NCBI GenBank assembly: GCA_900550475.1
Contig: URSA01000009.1
Coordinates: forward strand, 62,001-126,000
Length of the DNA stretch: 64,000 nt
From: an uncultured Lachnospiraceae bacterium
GTDB lineage: Bacteria > Bacillota > Clostridia > Lachnospirales > Lachnospiraceae
Direction: 5' to 3'
Within the stretch, counting starts at the first letter, position 1. Each line of letters opens with the position of its first letter. Below the pieces are notes generated by a model. The model worked only from the letters and a program-made list of their open reading frames with translations, was not told the origin of the DNA and did no database searches. This document shows, one piece after another, positions 34,001 to 41,707 of this stretch. A program made the position numbers and the translations under genes.

Positions 34001-34892
34001 GGTATTCCCCACCAGGGCGGTAAAGGACACCACCCTCATCGAGACAAAGATATACCGCGCGGACAGCATTTTTGTATGCAGGCACAAGGTGGCAAAGCCC
34101 ACCGTGTTTATACCGGTATTCCCGGGAACCAACTGCGAGTACGACAGCACAAAGGCATTTGAGCGGGCGGGCGCAAAGGTGGTGACCAAGGTGTTCCGAA
34201 ACCTGACAGCGGAGGATATCCGGGATTCCGTGACGGAGTTTGAGAAAGCCATCGATCAGGCGCAGATCATCATGTTCCCCGGCGGCTTCTCTGCCGGAGA
34301 TGAGCCGGACGGCTCCGCCAAGTTCTTTGCAACCGCATTCCGGAACGAGAAGCTGAAGGAGGCGGTGAGCAGGCTTTTGCAGGAGCGGGACGGACTGGCA
34401 CTGGGAATCTGCAACGGCTTCCAGGCATTGATCAAGCTGGGGCTTGTGCCGTTCGGTGAGATCACGGGACAGACGGAGGATTCCCCTACGCTGACCTTCA
34501 ATACCATCAACCGCCATATCTCCAAGATGGTCTACACCAAGGTGGTATCCAACAAGTCTCCCTGGCTGCAGGGAGCGGTACCGGGACAGACCTATTGCAG
34601 CCCGGCATCCCACGGAGAGGGCCGTTTTGTGGCGAAGAAGGAATGGATCGACAGACTGTTTGCAAACGGACAGGTGGCGACCCAGTACGCGGATCCTTAC
34701 GGTAATGTCTCCATGGATGAGGAGTGGAACGTGAACGGTTCCTATGCCGCCATCGAGGGTATCACCTCGCCGGACGGCAGATGCTTCGGAAAGATGGCAC
34801 ATGCGGAGAGAAGGGACCGCGCCGTGGCGATGAACATCTACGGCGAGCAGGATCTCAGGATCTTCGAGAGCGGTGTGGCATACTTCAAATAA
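31092..34892 (+). CDS. purL: Phosphoribosylformylglycinamidine synthase, fused large form
   Basis: The product is 1266 residues from ATG 31092, six bases after GGAGATT; an upstream ATG at 31080 lacks such a site. It makes FGAM from FGAR, glutamine and ATP, the fourth step of purine synthesis. The PurL synthetase part fills most of the protein (DTYWSDHCRHTTF, ETHNHPTEIEPFGGAATCLGG, DFGAGG, GKDSMSG). The last ~270 residues are a PurQ-like class-I amidotransferase (FPGTNCEYD, FPGGFSAGDE, nucleophile Cys in GICNG, SHGEGRF). The fused form is common in Clostridia, where separate purS/purQ are absent. Confidence 0.97.
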   Translation: MGHVRRIYVEKKEPFAVKAKELHEELKNYLGITGISKVRELIRYDVENISDETFARACRTVFSEPPVDDLYEETLPAGSEDRIFSVEFLPGQFDQRADSAVQCVKFLKEDEEPIIRTAVTYVISGEISDDEFARIKAYCINPVDSRETDLVKPDTLVTVFEEPADVKVFTGFSTMPENELRELYDSLGLAMTFKDFKHIQHYFAGEEHRDPTMTEIRVLDTYWSDHCRHTTFSTELKDVTFGEGYYKEPIETTYQSYLDTREEIFAGREDKFVCLMDLALMAMRKLKKDGKLDDMEQSDEINACSVVVPVEMEYDGERVTEEWLVFFKNETHNHPTEIEPFGGAATCLGGAIRDPLSGRGYVYQAMRVTGAADPTVPVSETLHGKLSQKKLVRGAAAGYSSYGNQIGLATGYVKEIYHPDYVAKRMEIGAVMGAAPRKNVIRETSDPGDIIILLGGRTGRDGCGGATGSSKVHTDTSIETCGAEVQKGNAPTERKIQRLFRREEVSRLIKKCNDFGAGGVSVAIGELADGLTVDLDKVPKKYAGLDGTELAISESQERMAVVVDPKDVDTFLAYAAEENLEAVPVAVVTKEPRLVLNWRGRDIVNLSRAFLDTNGAHQETSVVVDIPDEADNYLDKIAIPAVAEKLEKEDVKGAWLALLKDLNVCSQKGLVEMFDSSIGAASVLMPYGGKYQLTETQTMVAKLPVLKGKTDTVTMMSYGFDPYLSSWSPYHGAVYAVTESMAKIVAAGGDYKKIRFTFQEYFRRMTADPERWSQPFAALLGAYDAQIGYGLPSIGGKDSMSGTFNQIDVPPTLVSFAVDVAKCGDIITPELKKAGSRLVRFEIEKDDYDVPVYEKVMELYDKIAALIADKVILSAYATDANGVAAAVSKMAFGNGLGVKVDPEISADFLFENGIGDIVAEIDADRLSDLERSEAEYTIFATVTEEPVFEAAGAQISMEEALAAWKGTLERVFPTRAVKDTTLIETKIYRADSIFVCRHKVAKPTVFIPVFPGTNCEYDSTKAFERAGAKVVTKVFRNLTAEDIRDSVTEFEKAIDQAQIIMFPGGFSAGDEPDGSAKFFATAFRNEKLKEAVSRLLQERDGLALGICNGFQALIKLGLVPFGEITGQTEDSPTLTFNTINRHISKMVYTKVVSNKSPWLQGAVPGQTYCSPASHGEGRFVAKKEWIDRLFANGQVATQYADPYGNVSMDEEWNVNGSYAAIEGITSPDGRCFGKMAHAERRDRAVAMNIYGEQDLRIFESGVAYFK

Positions 34893-34915
34893 GCGGTATC
34901 GTGTTTATACAAACG

Positions 34916-34949
34916 GAACCTCGGGACGCAAAGGAGCATCCCGGGGTTC
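34916..34949 (+). terminator. Hairpin between purL and nhaC-type gene, terminator-like
   Basis: GAACCTCGGGA (34916-34926) pairs with TCCCGGGGTTC (34939-34949) over 11 positions with one G-T. The T-run is poor, so termination may be partial. No clear promoter is seen before 34989. Confidence 0.5.
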
Positions 34950-34988
34950 TGCACGGCTAAAAATCTTTTCATGAGGAGGAAAAAATTT

Positions 34989-36536
34989 ATGTACGGAACG
35001 ATCTGGGCACTGCTGCCTCCCGTGGTAGCAATCGTGCTGGCACTCATCACAAAGGAGGTTTATTCCTCACTGTTTATCGGAATTGTTACGGGAGCGTTGA
35101 TCTATACCGGATTCTCTCCCATCGGCACGCTGGACGCCATTATCAACGAGGGCTTTATCCAGTCCGTTGCGGATGCGTGGAACATCGGTATCTTTATGTT
35201 TCTGATCCTGCTTGGCACCATGGTGGCGCTGATGAACAAGGCAGGAGGATCCGCCGCTTTCGGCGCGTGGGCGAAGAAGCATGTAAAGACCAGAGTGGGC
35301 GCGCTTTTGGCCACCTTCCTTCTGGGTGTGCTGATTTTTGTGGACGATTATTTCAACTGCCTTACCGTGGGTTCGGTTATGCTGCCGGTGACGGACGGGC
35401 ATAAGATCTCCCGTGCAAAGCTGTCCTATATCATTGACGCTACGGCAGCGCCGATCTGTATGATCGCGCCGATCTCCTCATGGGCGGCAGCGGTTTCCGG
35501 CATGGTGGACGAGGGCGTCTACTCCGGTATCGAGCTGTTTGTGCGGGCGATTCCCTACAATTATTATTCTTTACTGACCATCGTGTTTGTGATTGCACTC
35601 ACCCTGATGAAGGTTGATTATGGCCCCATGAGACGGCATGAAAACAACGCCATCGAGAAGGGGGATCTCTTCACGGAGGGAGAGAAGGTGGCAAATGCGG
35701 ACGAGGCACCCAAGGGAAATCCTAAGGGAAAGGTGATCGATCTGCTGCTTCCCGTTGCAGTTCTGATTGTCTGCTGTGTGATCGGCATGATCTATGTGGG
35801 AGGCTTCTTTAGCGGAACCGGCTTTGTGGAAGCCTTCGGCGATACGGACGCATCCATCGGTCTGCCGTGGGGATCCCTGATTGCCCTGATTTTTACCATC
35901 GTGTATTTCATGTGCCGCAGACTGGTTTCCTTCAGGGAGGCGATGAACTGTCTGACACAGGGCTTTAACGCCATGGTTCCCGCCATGCTGATTTTGACCT
36001 TTGCCGTGACCCTTAAGACCATGACGGGGCTTCTGGGAGCGGATGTGTATGTGGCAGGGCTGATGCAGGGCGCCAGCGCGGGACTTACCAACATGCTGCC
36101 CGCCATCATCTTCCTTGTTGCCTGTTTCCTGGCGTTTGCTTCGGGAACCAGCTGGGGAACCTTCGGTATCCTGATCCCCATTGTGATCGGCGTGTTCACG
36201 GATCCCGTGACCGGCGCTGTGGTGGCAGGTGCGGACAAGCTCATTATCATCGGCGTTTCTGCCTGCCTTGCGGGTGCGGTGATGGGAGATCACTGTTCGC
36301 CGATCTCCGATACGACCATTATGGCGTCTGCGGGCGCACAGTGTAATCACATAAACCATGTTTCCACACAGGTGCCCTACGTGCTGACAGTGGCTGCCAT
36401 CTCCTTTATCTGTTTTGTGGTTGCGGGCTTTGTGCAGAATGCCATTGTGGGACTTGCGGTCGGAATCCTGCTGATCGTGGCGACCCTGTTTGTGATCCGT
36501 AAATTGCAGAAAAACAAAGAAGGAAGCAAAGCATGA
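34989..36536 (+). CDS. NhaC-family Na+/H+ antiporter-like membrane protein
   Basis: The product is 515 residues from ATG 34989 behind GAGGAGG; the ATG at 34971 contains that site and is unlikely. About 11-12 membrane helices are predicted. The NhaC signatures include FVDDYFNCLTVG, SSWAAAVSG, FASGTSWGTFGILIP and GDHCSPISDTT. It exchanges protons for sodium, or for a carboxylate as in malate/lactate members. Its stop overlaps the start of the AAA+ gene by four bases, tying a cation antiporter to the Lon-like and sugar-transport genes downstream. Confidence 0.92.
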   Translation: MYGTIWALLPPVVAIVLALITKEVYSSLFIGIVTGALIYTGFSPIGTLDAIINEGFIQSVADAWNIGIFMFLILLGTMVALMNKAGGSAAFGAWAKKHVKTRVGALLATFLLGVLIFVDDYFNCLTVGSVMLPVTDGHKISRAKLSYIIDATAAPICMIAPISSWAAAVSGMVDEGVYSGIELFVRAIPYNYYSLLTIVFVIALTLMKVDYGPMRRHENNAIEKGDLFTEGEKVANADEAPKGNPKGKVIDLLLPVAVLIVCCVIGMIYVGGFFSGTGFVEAFGDTDASIGLPWGSLIALIFTIVYFMCRRLVSFREAMNCLTQGFNAMVPAMLILTFAVTLKTMTGLLGADVYVAGLMQGASAGLTNMLPAIIFLVACFLAFASGTSWGTFGILIPIVIGVFTDPVTGAVVAGADKLIIIGVSACLAGAVMGDHCSPISDTTIMASAGAQCNHINHVSTQVPYVLTVAAISFICFVVAGFVQNAIVGLAVGILLIVATLFVIRKLQKNKEGSKA

Positions 36537-38017
36537 AAGTATTTGATTTCAGAGACACACCCGGGGAAAAGCAGGATGCGGTCTGCACCTACACCACGGT
36601 GTATTCGGATGCCGGGGAGGCGTCCGCAGCGCAGCCCATTCTGCTTTTAAAGAACAGGGAGCGGAAGTGGAGCCATCACTCCTGCGGCGTGTTTACAAAC
36701 CAGAGCAAGCAGACGGCGTTTGAATTTAAAGAGGATGACGGGAGCGCCTTTGCGGATATCCTGCAGGTGGATGCCCGCTTTGTCAGTCTGGTCAAATGGC
36801 TGGGAGAGAACCATATCAATGTGCGGCTTTCCGGCGAGAACAGGGAGGACGGCTATGCGGTCTACAAGATCAGGGAGACTGCCTTCGGCGGTGCCACAAA
36901 GCTCTCGGCGGAGGACGGCTTCTTACAGTTTATGATCGACAGGCTTTTGGCCTCGGACGCACCCGCGCCCGAAGCCGAAGAGGAAGAGGAGGATGTGGAA
37001 GGCGACGATATGAAGCTGACCAGCATCCAGAGCATTTCGGACTTCTTAAACTGCGCGGGCAGAACGTTGCCGGAGAACATCAGGCAGTGGGCAAGAAGAA
37101 ATCTGGCGGTGGCGCGCTCTCATGAGGTGTCGCCGGAGGAGCGCAGGCATGCCCAGAGGGCACTGTCCTTAATGATGAGCATTCAGTGGAGGAGCAATTA
37201 CTTTGAGGCGATTGATCCCACAGAGGCAAGGCGGATTCTGGATGAGGAGCTGTACGGCATGGAGCGGGTAAAGCAGCGAATCATCGAGACCATCATCCAG
37301 ATCAACCGCACCCACACGCTGCCGGCTTACGGCATTCTTCTGGTGGGGCCTGCGGGAACCGGAAAATCCCAGATCGCCTATGCGGTTGCCAGAATTTTAA
37401 AGCTGCCGTGGACGACTCTTGACATGAGCTCCATCAGCGACCCGGAGCAGCTTACCGGAAGCTCCCGGATCTATGCAAACGCCAAGCCGGGCATGATCAT
37501 GGAGGCGTTCTCCATGGCGGGGGAATCCAATCTGGTATTCATTATCAACGAGCTGGACAAGGCTGCCTCCGGGAAGGGAAACGGCAATCCGGCGGATGTG
37601 CTTCTGACCCTGCTTGATAATCTTGGATTTACGGACAATTATATAGAGTGTACGGTGCCCACGGTGGGCGTCTATCCCATTGCCACCGCCAATGACAAGA
37701 GCCTGATCAGCGCGCCGCTGATGTCGCGGTTTGCGGTGATCGAGATCCCGGATTACACGGCGGAGGAAAAGAAGATCATTTTCTCAAGGTTTGCCCTGCC
37801 CAAGGTATTGCAGCGCATGGGTATGAAGCAGGAGGAATGTACGGTGACGGAGGACGGACTCTGCGCCGTGGCGGCAAAGTATGAGGACGCCACCGGCATC
37901 AGAGGACTGGAGCAGGCGGCGGAGCATATTGCGGCGCATGCGCTCTACCGGATCGAGGCGGAGCATGTGGCTTCCGTGACATTTGACGGGGACGCCGTGC
38001 GCGCGCTTCTGGTGTAG
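36533..38017 (+). CDS. Lon-like AAA+ ATPase without protease domain
   Basis: A 494-residue protein. Residues 1-150 form an unfamiliar N-terminal domain, followed by an acidic stretch (EAEEEEEDVEGD). From about residue 190 the sequence follows Lon: a helical segment ending ARRILDEELYGMERVKQRI, Walker A GPAGTGKS (272-279), LTGSSRIYANAKPGMI, sensor ATAND, YTAEEKKIIF and GIRGLEQ. It stops there, with no S16 Ser-Lys protease domain. Walker B reads FIINELDK, with Asn339 replacing the usual Asp while Glu340 is kept. It may act as an unfoldase or regulator rather than a protease. It is coupled to the antiporter gene. Confidence 0.87.
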   Translation: MKVFDFRDTPGEKQDAVCTYTTVYSDAGEASAAQPILLLKNRERKWSHHSCGVFTNQSKQTAFEFKEDDGSAFADILQVDARFVSLVKWLGENHINVRLSGENREDGYAVYKIRETAFGGATKLSAEDGFLQFMIDRLLASDAPAPEAEEEEEDVEGDDMKLTSIQSISDFLNCAGRTLPENIRQWARRNLAVARSHEVSPEERRHAQRALSLMMSIQWRSNYFEAIDPTEARRILDEELYGMERVKQRIIETIIQINRTHTLPAYGILLVGPAGTGKSQIAYAVARILKLPWTTLDMSSISDPEQLTGSSRIYANAKPGMIMEAFSMAGESNLVFIINELDKAASGKGNGNPADVLLTLLDNLGFTDNYIECTVPTVGVYPIATANDKSLISAPLMSRFAVIEIPDYTAEEKKIIFSRFALPKVLQRMGMKQEECTVTEDGLCAVAAKYEDATGIRGLEQAAEHIAAHALYRIEAEHVASVTFDGDAVRALLV

Positions 38018-38048
38018 CAGGAAAAGAACGCAGAGAGAGGGGTAAACG

Positions 38049-39140
38049 ATGAAGGTAGTATTGCAGAACCTGACGAAAAAATTTCCGAACCGCAACAAGA
38101 AGGCGGCGGATGTCATAGCGGTGAACAATTTCAATTTTGAGATCCCGGACGGAAAGCTGGTGGGGCTTCTGGGGCCTTCGGGCTGCGGAAAAAGCACCAT
38201 GCTCTTTATGGTCTGCGGATTACAGAAGCCCACCGAGGGAAAAATCTTTTTCGGGGATATGGATGTGACGGAGCTGCCCCCCGAAAACAGGGGCGTGGGC
38301 GTGGTGTTCCAGAATTATGCGCTCTACCCCCACATGACCGTGCGGCAGAACATCATTTTTCCGCTCCAGAACCTGAAGGGAGCGGAGAAGCTCTCCAAGG
38401 AGGAGATGGAGAAGCGCGCGCTGGAGGCGGCAAAGCTGGTACAGATCGAGCAGCTCATGGACAGAAGGCCAAGCGAGCTTTCCGGCGGGCAGCAGCAGAG
38501 AGTAGCGATCGCCCGCGCCATGGTCAAGATGCCGGATGTGCTTTTGCTGGATGAGCCTCTGTCCAATCTGGACGCCAGACTGCGCCTGCAGACAAGGGAG
38601 GAGATCAGGCGGATCCAGAAGGAGACGGGAATCACCACCATTTTTGTCACCCATGACCAGGAAGAGGCAATGAGCATTTCCGATATGATCGTGGTGATGA
38701 AGGAGGGCGTGGTGCAGCAGATGGGCAAGCCGCAGGAGGTCTATGACAATCCGGGGAACCTGTTTGTGGCAAAATTCCTTGGAACGCCGCCCATCAACCT
38801 GTTTTCCGGCAGAGTGGAGGCAGGAAAGCTGTGGATCGGCAAGGAGCCGGTGCTTGCGGTGGGCGATGTGAAGAGCGGGGATGTGACCGTCGGCATCCGG
38901 CCGGAGGGCTTTGTGCCGAAGGCGGACGGCGCTTTCGGGTGCAGCCTGTCCAGAGTGGAAGTGATGGGAAGGGACATCAGCGTGGTGTCCACCCATGAGG
39001 CGTCCCAGAATCCCACGATCCGTGCCATCATTGACGCGGAGGAGATGCCGGACGCAGGCGCAGCGGAGGTGCGGTTTGACTTGAAGCCCTCCAAGGTGCT
39101 TTTATTTGACAATCAGACAGGAGAGAGGATCTATGTGTAA
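38049..39140 (+). CDS. msmK: Sugar ABC transporter ATP-binding protein, MsmK/UgpC type
   Basis: The product is 363 residues from ATG 38049. Walker A GPSGCGKST, Q-loop FQNYALYPHM, signature LSGGQQQRVAIARA, Walker B VLLLDEPLSNLD and switch His in FVTHDQEEA are followed by a C-terminal TOBE/regulatory region (~240-363) with VGIRPEGF. This is the type of ATPase shared by many sugar importers in Firmicutes. Its operon has its own permeases and binding protein. It is also the only such ATPase here and could energise the three MalFG systems. The FRG gene starts inside its last codons. Confidence 0.93.
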   Translation: MKVVLQNLTKKFPNRNKKAADVIAVNNFNFEIPDGKLVGLLGPSGCGKSTMLFMVCGLQKPTEGKIFFGDMDVTELPPENRGVGVVFQNYALYPHMTVRQNIIFPLQNLKGAEKLSKEEMEKRALEAAKLVQIEQLMDRRPSELSGGQQQRVAIARAMVKMPDVLLLDEPLSNLDARLRLQTREEIRRIQKETGITTIFVTHDQEEAMSISDMIVVMKEGVVQQMGKPQEVYDNPGNLFVAKFLGTPPINLFSGRVEAGKLWIGKEPVLAVGDVKSGDVTVGIRPEGFVPKADGAFGCSLSRVEVMGRDISVVSTHEASQNPTIRAIIDAEEMPDAGAAEVRFDLKPSKVLLFDNQTGERIYV

Positions 39141-39900
39141 GGTAACCTCCTACGGAGAATATATCGATGTGCTGGAGGGGCGCGGGGATGTGATCGTGTT
39201 TCGTGGGCAGGCGAACAGCGATTTTGTGCTGATTCCCTCCGGACTGCGGGGAGAACACATCAAGACGGCGGACAGCCAGATGTTCCGCTTTGTGGACGAG
39301 ATGAAGCATCTGTTCAATTTTGATGAGCTGACCTGTATCGAGATCGCACAGCATTTCGCCCTGCCGACCAGAATGTTGGATTTCTCCTATTCCTATGACG
39401 TGGCGTTGTTCTTTGCCTGTCATGACGCCAAGGGCAGATATGTGGAGAACGACGGCAAGGTTTACATTTTTAACAAGAGCAAATATGAGCGGATGCTCAA
39501 GGAGAGAAGAAAGCTCTCAAGCGAGGTGATCCGCAACAACAAGTTTCTGTACGACTGGCTGCAGCGGTACATCGACAAGGAGCCGACCCTCATGGGGAAG
39601 AACGTGGGTGTGGACATGCCCATTTTTATCGATGCCACCCAGCAGTTTGACCGCCTTTACATGCAAAAAGGTCTGTTCCTGCTCTGGGGAAGGGATGAAT
39701 GTCCCTTTGAGGAGATCATGGAGAAGGAGGGACTTTCCCTCTCGGACTTCATCGATACCATTGTGATCAAGGCGGAGGCAAAGCCGCAGATCTTGCGCGC
39801 GCTTGCCGAAAAGCACATCAGCGAGGATGCGCTCTACATGAACGTGGGCAAGATTAAAGAGCTTGTATACACCATCAAGTATGGTAACAGAAAGGGGTGA
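39133..39900 (+). CDS. FRG-domain protein
   Basis: The product is 255 residues from ATG 39133, overlapping the ATPase gene by eight bases, with AGGAGAGAGG upstream. Near residue 20 it has the name-giving VIVFRGQ motif, followed by EIAQHFALPTRMLDFSYSYDVALFFAC, the conserved core of FRG domains. The biochemical function of FRG domains is not established. The protein has no signal peptide or membrane helix. Its fixed place between the ATPase and permease genes of a sugar importer is unusual and suggests it works with the transporter or the Lon-like protein. Confidence 0.88.
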   Translation: MCKVTSYGEYIDVLEGRGDVIVFRGQANSDFVLIPSGLRGEHIKTADSQMFRFVDEMKHLFNFDELTCIEIAQHFALPTRMLDFSYSYDVALFFACHDAKGRYVENDGKVYIFNKSKYERMLKERRKLSSEVIRNNKFLYDWLQRYIDKEPTLMGKNVGVDMPIFIDATQQFDRLYMQKGLFLLWGRDECPFEEIMEKEGLSLSDFIDTIVIKAEAKPQILRALAEKHISEDALYMNVGKIKELVYTIKYGNRKG

Positions 39901-39904
39901 TCAC

Positions 39905-40798
39905 ATGACGAAAAAGAACAGCTTGAAGAGCTGGCTGTATCTGCTTCCGGCAATTCTGTTTTTGGGATTTTTCATGGTATATCCTCTGGTTGACGTTTTT
40001 GTTTACTCCCTCGAGGAGGGGTATAACTTTGCCTCCCAGAGCTACTACGACACCGGATTTTACAATTTTTCCTATGTGCTGCATGATGTGTATTTTCTGC
40101 AGGCGGTGAAAAACACGTTTCTCATGGTGATCATCACGGTGCCGCTCTCCACGGGGATCGCGCTTCTGATCTCCCTGGCGTTAAGCTCCATAAAGCCGCT
40201 TAGAAAGCTGTACCAGACGGTTTTCTTTCTTCCCTATGTGACCAACACGCTGGCGGTGGGTCTGGTGTTTATGATCCTGTTCAAGAAAACGGCGTACACG
40301 GACGGACTGGTGAACCTTCTGATCGGCTGGTTCGGCGCGCCCTCCGTGGATTTTATTGACGGACCATACTGGGCAAAGATGTTTGTCATGTGCTTTTATA
40401 TCATCTGGGTAGTCATGCCCTTTAAGATCCTTCTGCTCACCAGCGCGCTTTTGTCGGTGAACCAGAACTATTACAATGCAGCCCGGGTGGACGGTACATC
40501 CGCTTTCCGCATCTTTACGCGGATCACGCTGCCCATGATTTCCCCCACGCTGTTCTATCTGATCATCACAGGCTTCATCGGCGCCTTCAAGGAGTACAGC
40601 GATGCGGTGGCGCTGTTCGGCACGGATCTGAATGCGGCGGGCATGAATACCATCGTGGGTTATGTGTACGATATGCTCTACGGGGACAGCGGCGGATATC
40701 CCTCCTACGCCTCCGCAGCGGCGATCATTCTGTTTGTCATTGTGCTGACCATCACCTGCATCAACCTGATGGTGAGCAGGGAACACACCTATTATTGA
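39905..40798 (+). CDS. ABC sugar transporter permease, UgpA/MalF type
   Basis: The product is 297 residues from ATG 39905 after AAAGGGGTGAT. Six membrane helices are predicted, starting LYLLPAILFLGFFMVYPL, with the EAA loop around NAARVDGTSAFRIFTRITLP. It is shorter than the MalF-type proteins of the other loci and lacks their N-terminal extension, so it belongs to a different transporter lineage. It follows the FRG gene by four bases and precedes the partner permease. Confidence 0.92.
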   Translation: MTKKNSLKSWLYLLPAILFLGFFMVYPLVDVFVYSLEEGYNFASQSYYDTGFYNFSYVLHDVYFLQAVKNTFLMVIITVPLSTGIALLISLALSSIKPLRKLYQTVFFLPYVTNTLAVGLVFMILFKKTAYTDGLVNLLIGWFGAPSVDFIDGPYWAKMFVMCFYIIWVVMPFKILLLTSALLSVNQNYYNAARVDGTSAFRIFTRITLPMISPTLFYLIITGFIGAFKEYSDAVALFGTDLNAAGMNTIVGYVYDMLYGDSGGYPSYASAAAIILFVIVLTITCINLMVSREHTYY

Positions 40799-40822
40799 CG
40801 GAGCGGAAGGGCGGGAAACCTT

Positions 40823-41707
40823 ATGAAAAAAAGTCAAAGACAAGTGGATTATACAAGAGTGAAGAGAACGGCGGATGCAAAAAGAAGAGGGGTGCATGGG
40901 GTGATCTATGTGCTGCTTTCCCTCTGGGCGCTGATCGTGCTGTTTCCCTTTTACTGGATGATACTGACCTCGTTGAAGGGGTATGGGGAATACAACTCCG
41001 AATACATTCCGAAGTTTTTCACCGCATCCCCCACGTTCCAGAATTATGCGGATGCCTTCCGCACGGTGCCTCTGGTGCGTTATCTGACGAATACGCTGAT
41101 CTTCACCGTGCTTACCACGGCGATCATGCTGGTGGTTATCACGCTGGCGGCGTATGCGTTTGCAAGGCTAGAGTTCAAGGGAAAGAATGCGGTGTTCACC
41201 CTGTTTCTGTCCCTGATGATGATTCCCAACGAGCTGGTGGTCATCACCAACTTTACCACCATCACCAATCTGAATATGCGCAACACCTTCTGGGGACTGA
41301 TCCTCCCCTCCGTCACCTCGGTTTTCTACATCTATCTTTTAAAGGAAAACTTTTCGCAGGTGCCGGACGCTTTGTACTATGCGGCGAAGGTGGACGGAAC
41401 CTCGGATCTGAAATATCTGTGGAAGGTGATGATCCCCATGTGCAAGCCCACCATGATCACTATCGGGATCCTGAAGGTGATCGAGTGCTGGAACTCGTAT
41501 GTGTGGCCCCGCCTGATCACGGATGATGAAAACTATTATCTGGTTTCCAACGGAATCCAGGAGATCAGGGAGAACGGCTTCGGCCGTGAAAACATTCCCG
41601 CCATGATGGCGGCGGTGGTGGTGATCTCCCTCCCGCTCATCATACTGTTTCTGGTGTTCCGTGAAAAGATCATGTCGGGTGTTTCAAGAGGAGGAACAAA
41701 GGGTTGA
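40823..41707 (+). CDS. ABC sugar transporter permease, UgpE/MalG type
   Basis: The product is 294 residues from ATG 40823. Six membrane helices and the EAA loop YAAKVDGTSDLKYLWKVMIP are present. It ends SGVSRGGTKG, as in many MalG-type permeases. Its stop overlaps the TTG start of the binding protein. Confidence 0.92.
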   Translation: MKKSQRQVDYTRVKRTADAKRRGVHGVIYVLLSLWALIVLFPFYWMILTSLKGYGEYNSEYIPKFFTASPTFQNYADAFRTVPLVRYLTNTLIFTVLTTAIMLVVITLAAYAFARLEFKGKNAVFTLFLSLMMIPNELVVITNFTTITNLNMRNTFWGLILPSVTSVFYIYLLKENFSQVPDALYYAAKVDGTSDLKYLWKVMIPMCKPTMITIGILKVIECWNSYVWPRLITDDENYYLVSNGIQEIRENGFGRENIPAMMAAVVVISLPLIILFLVFREKIMSGVSRGGTKG

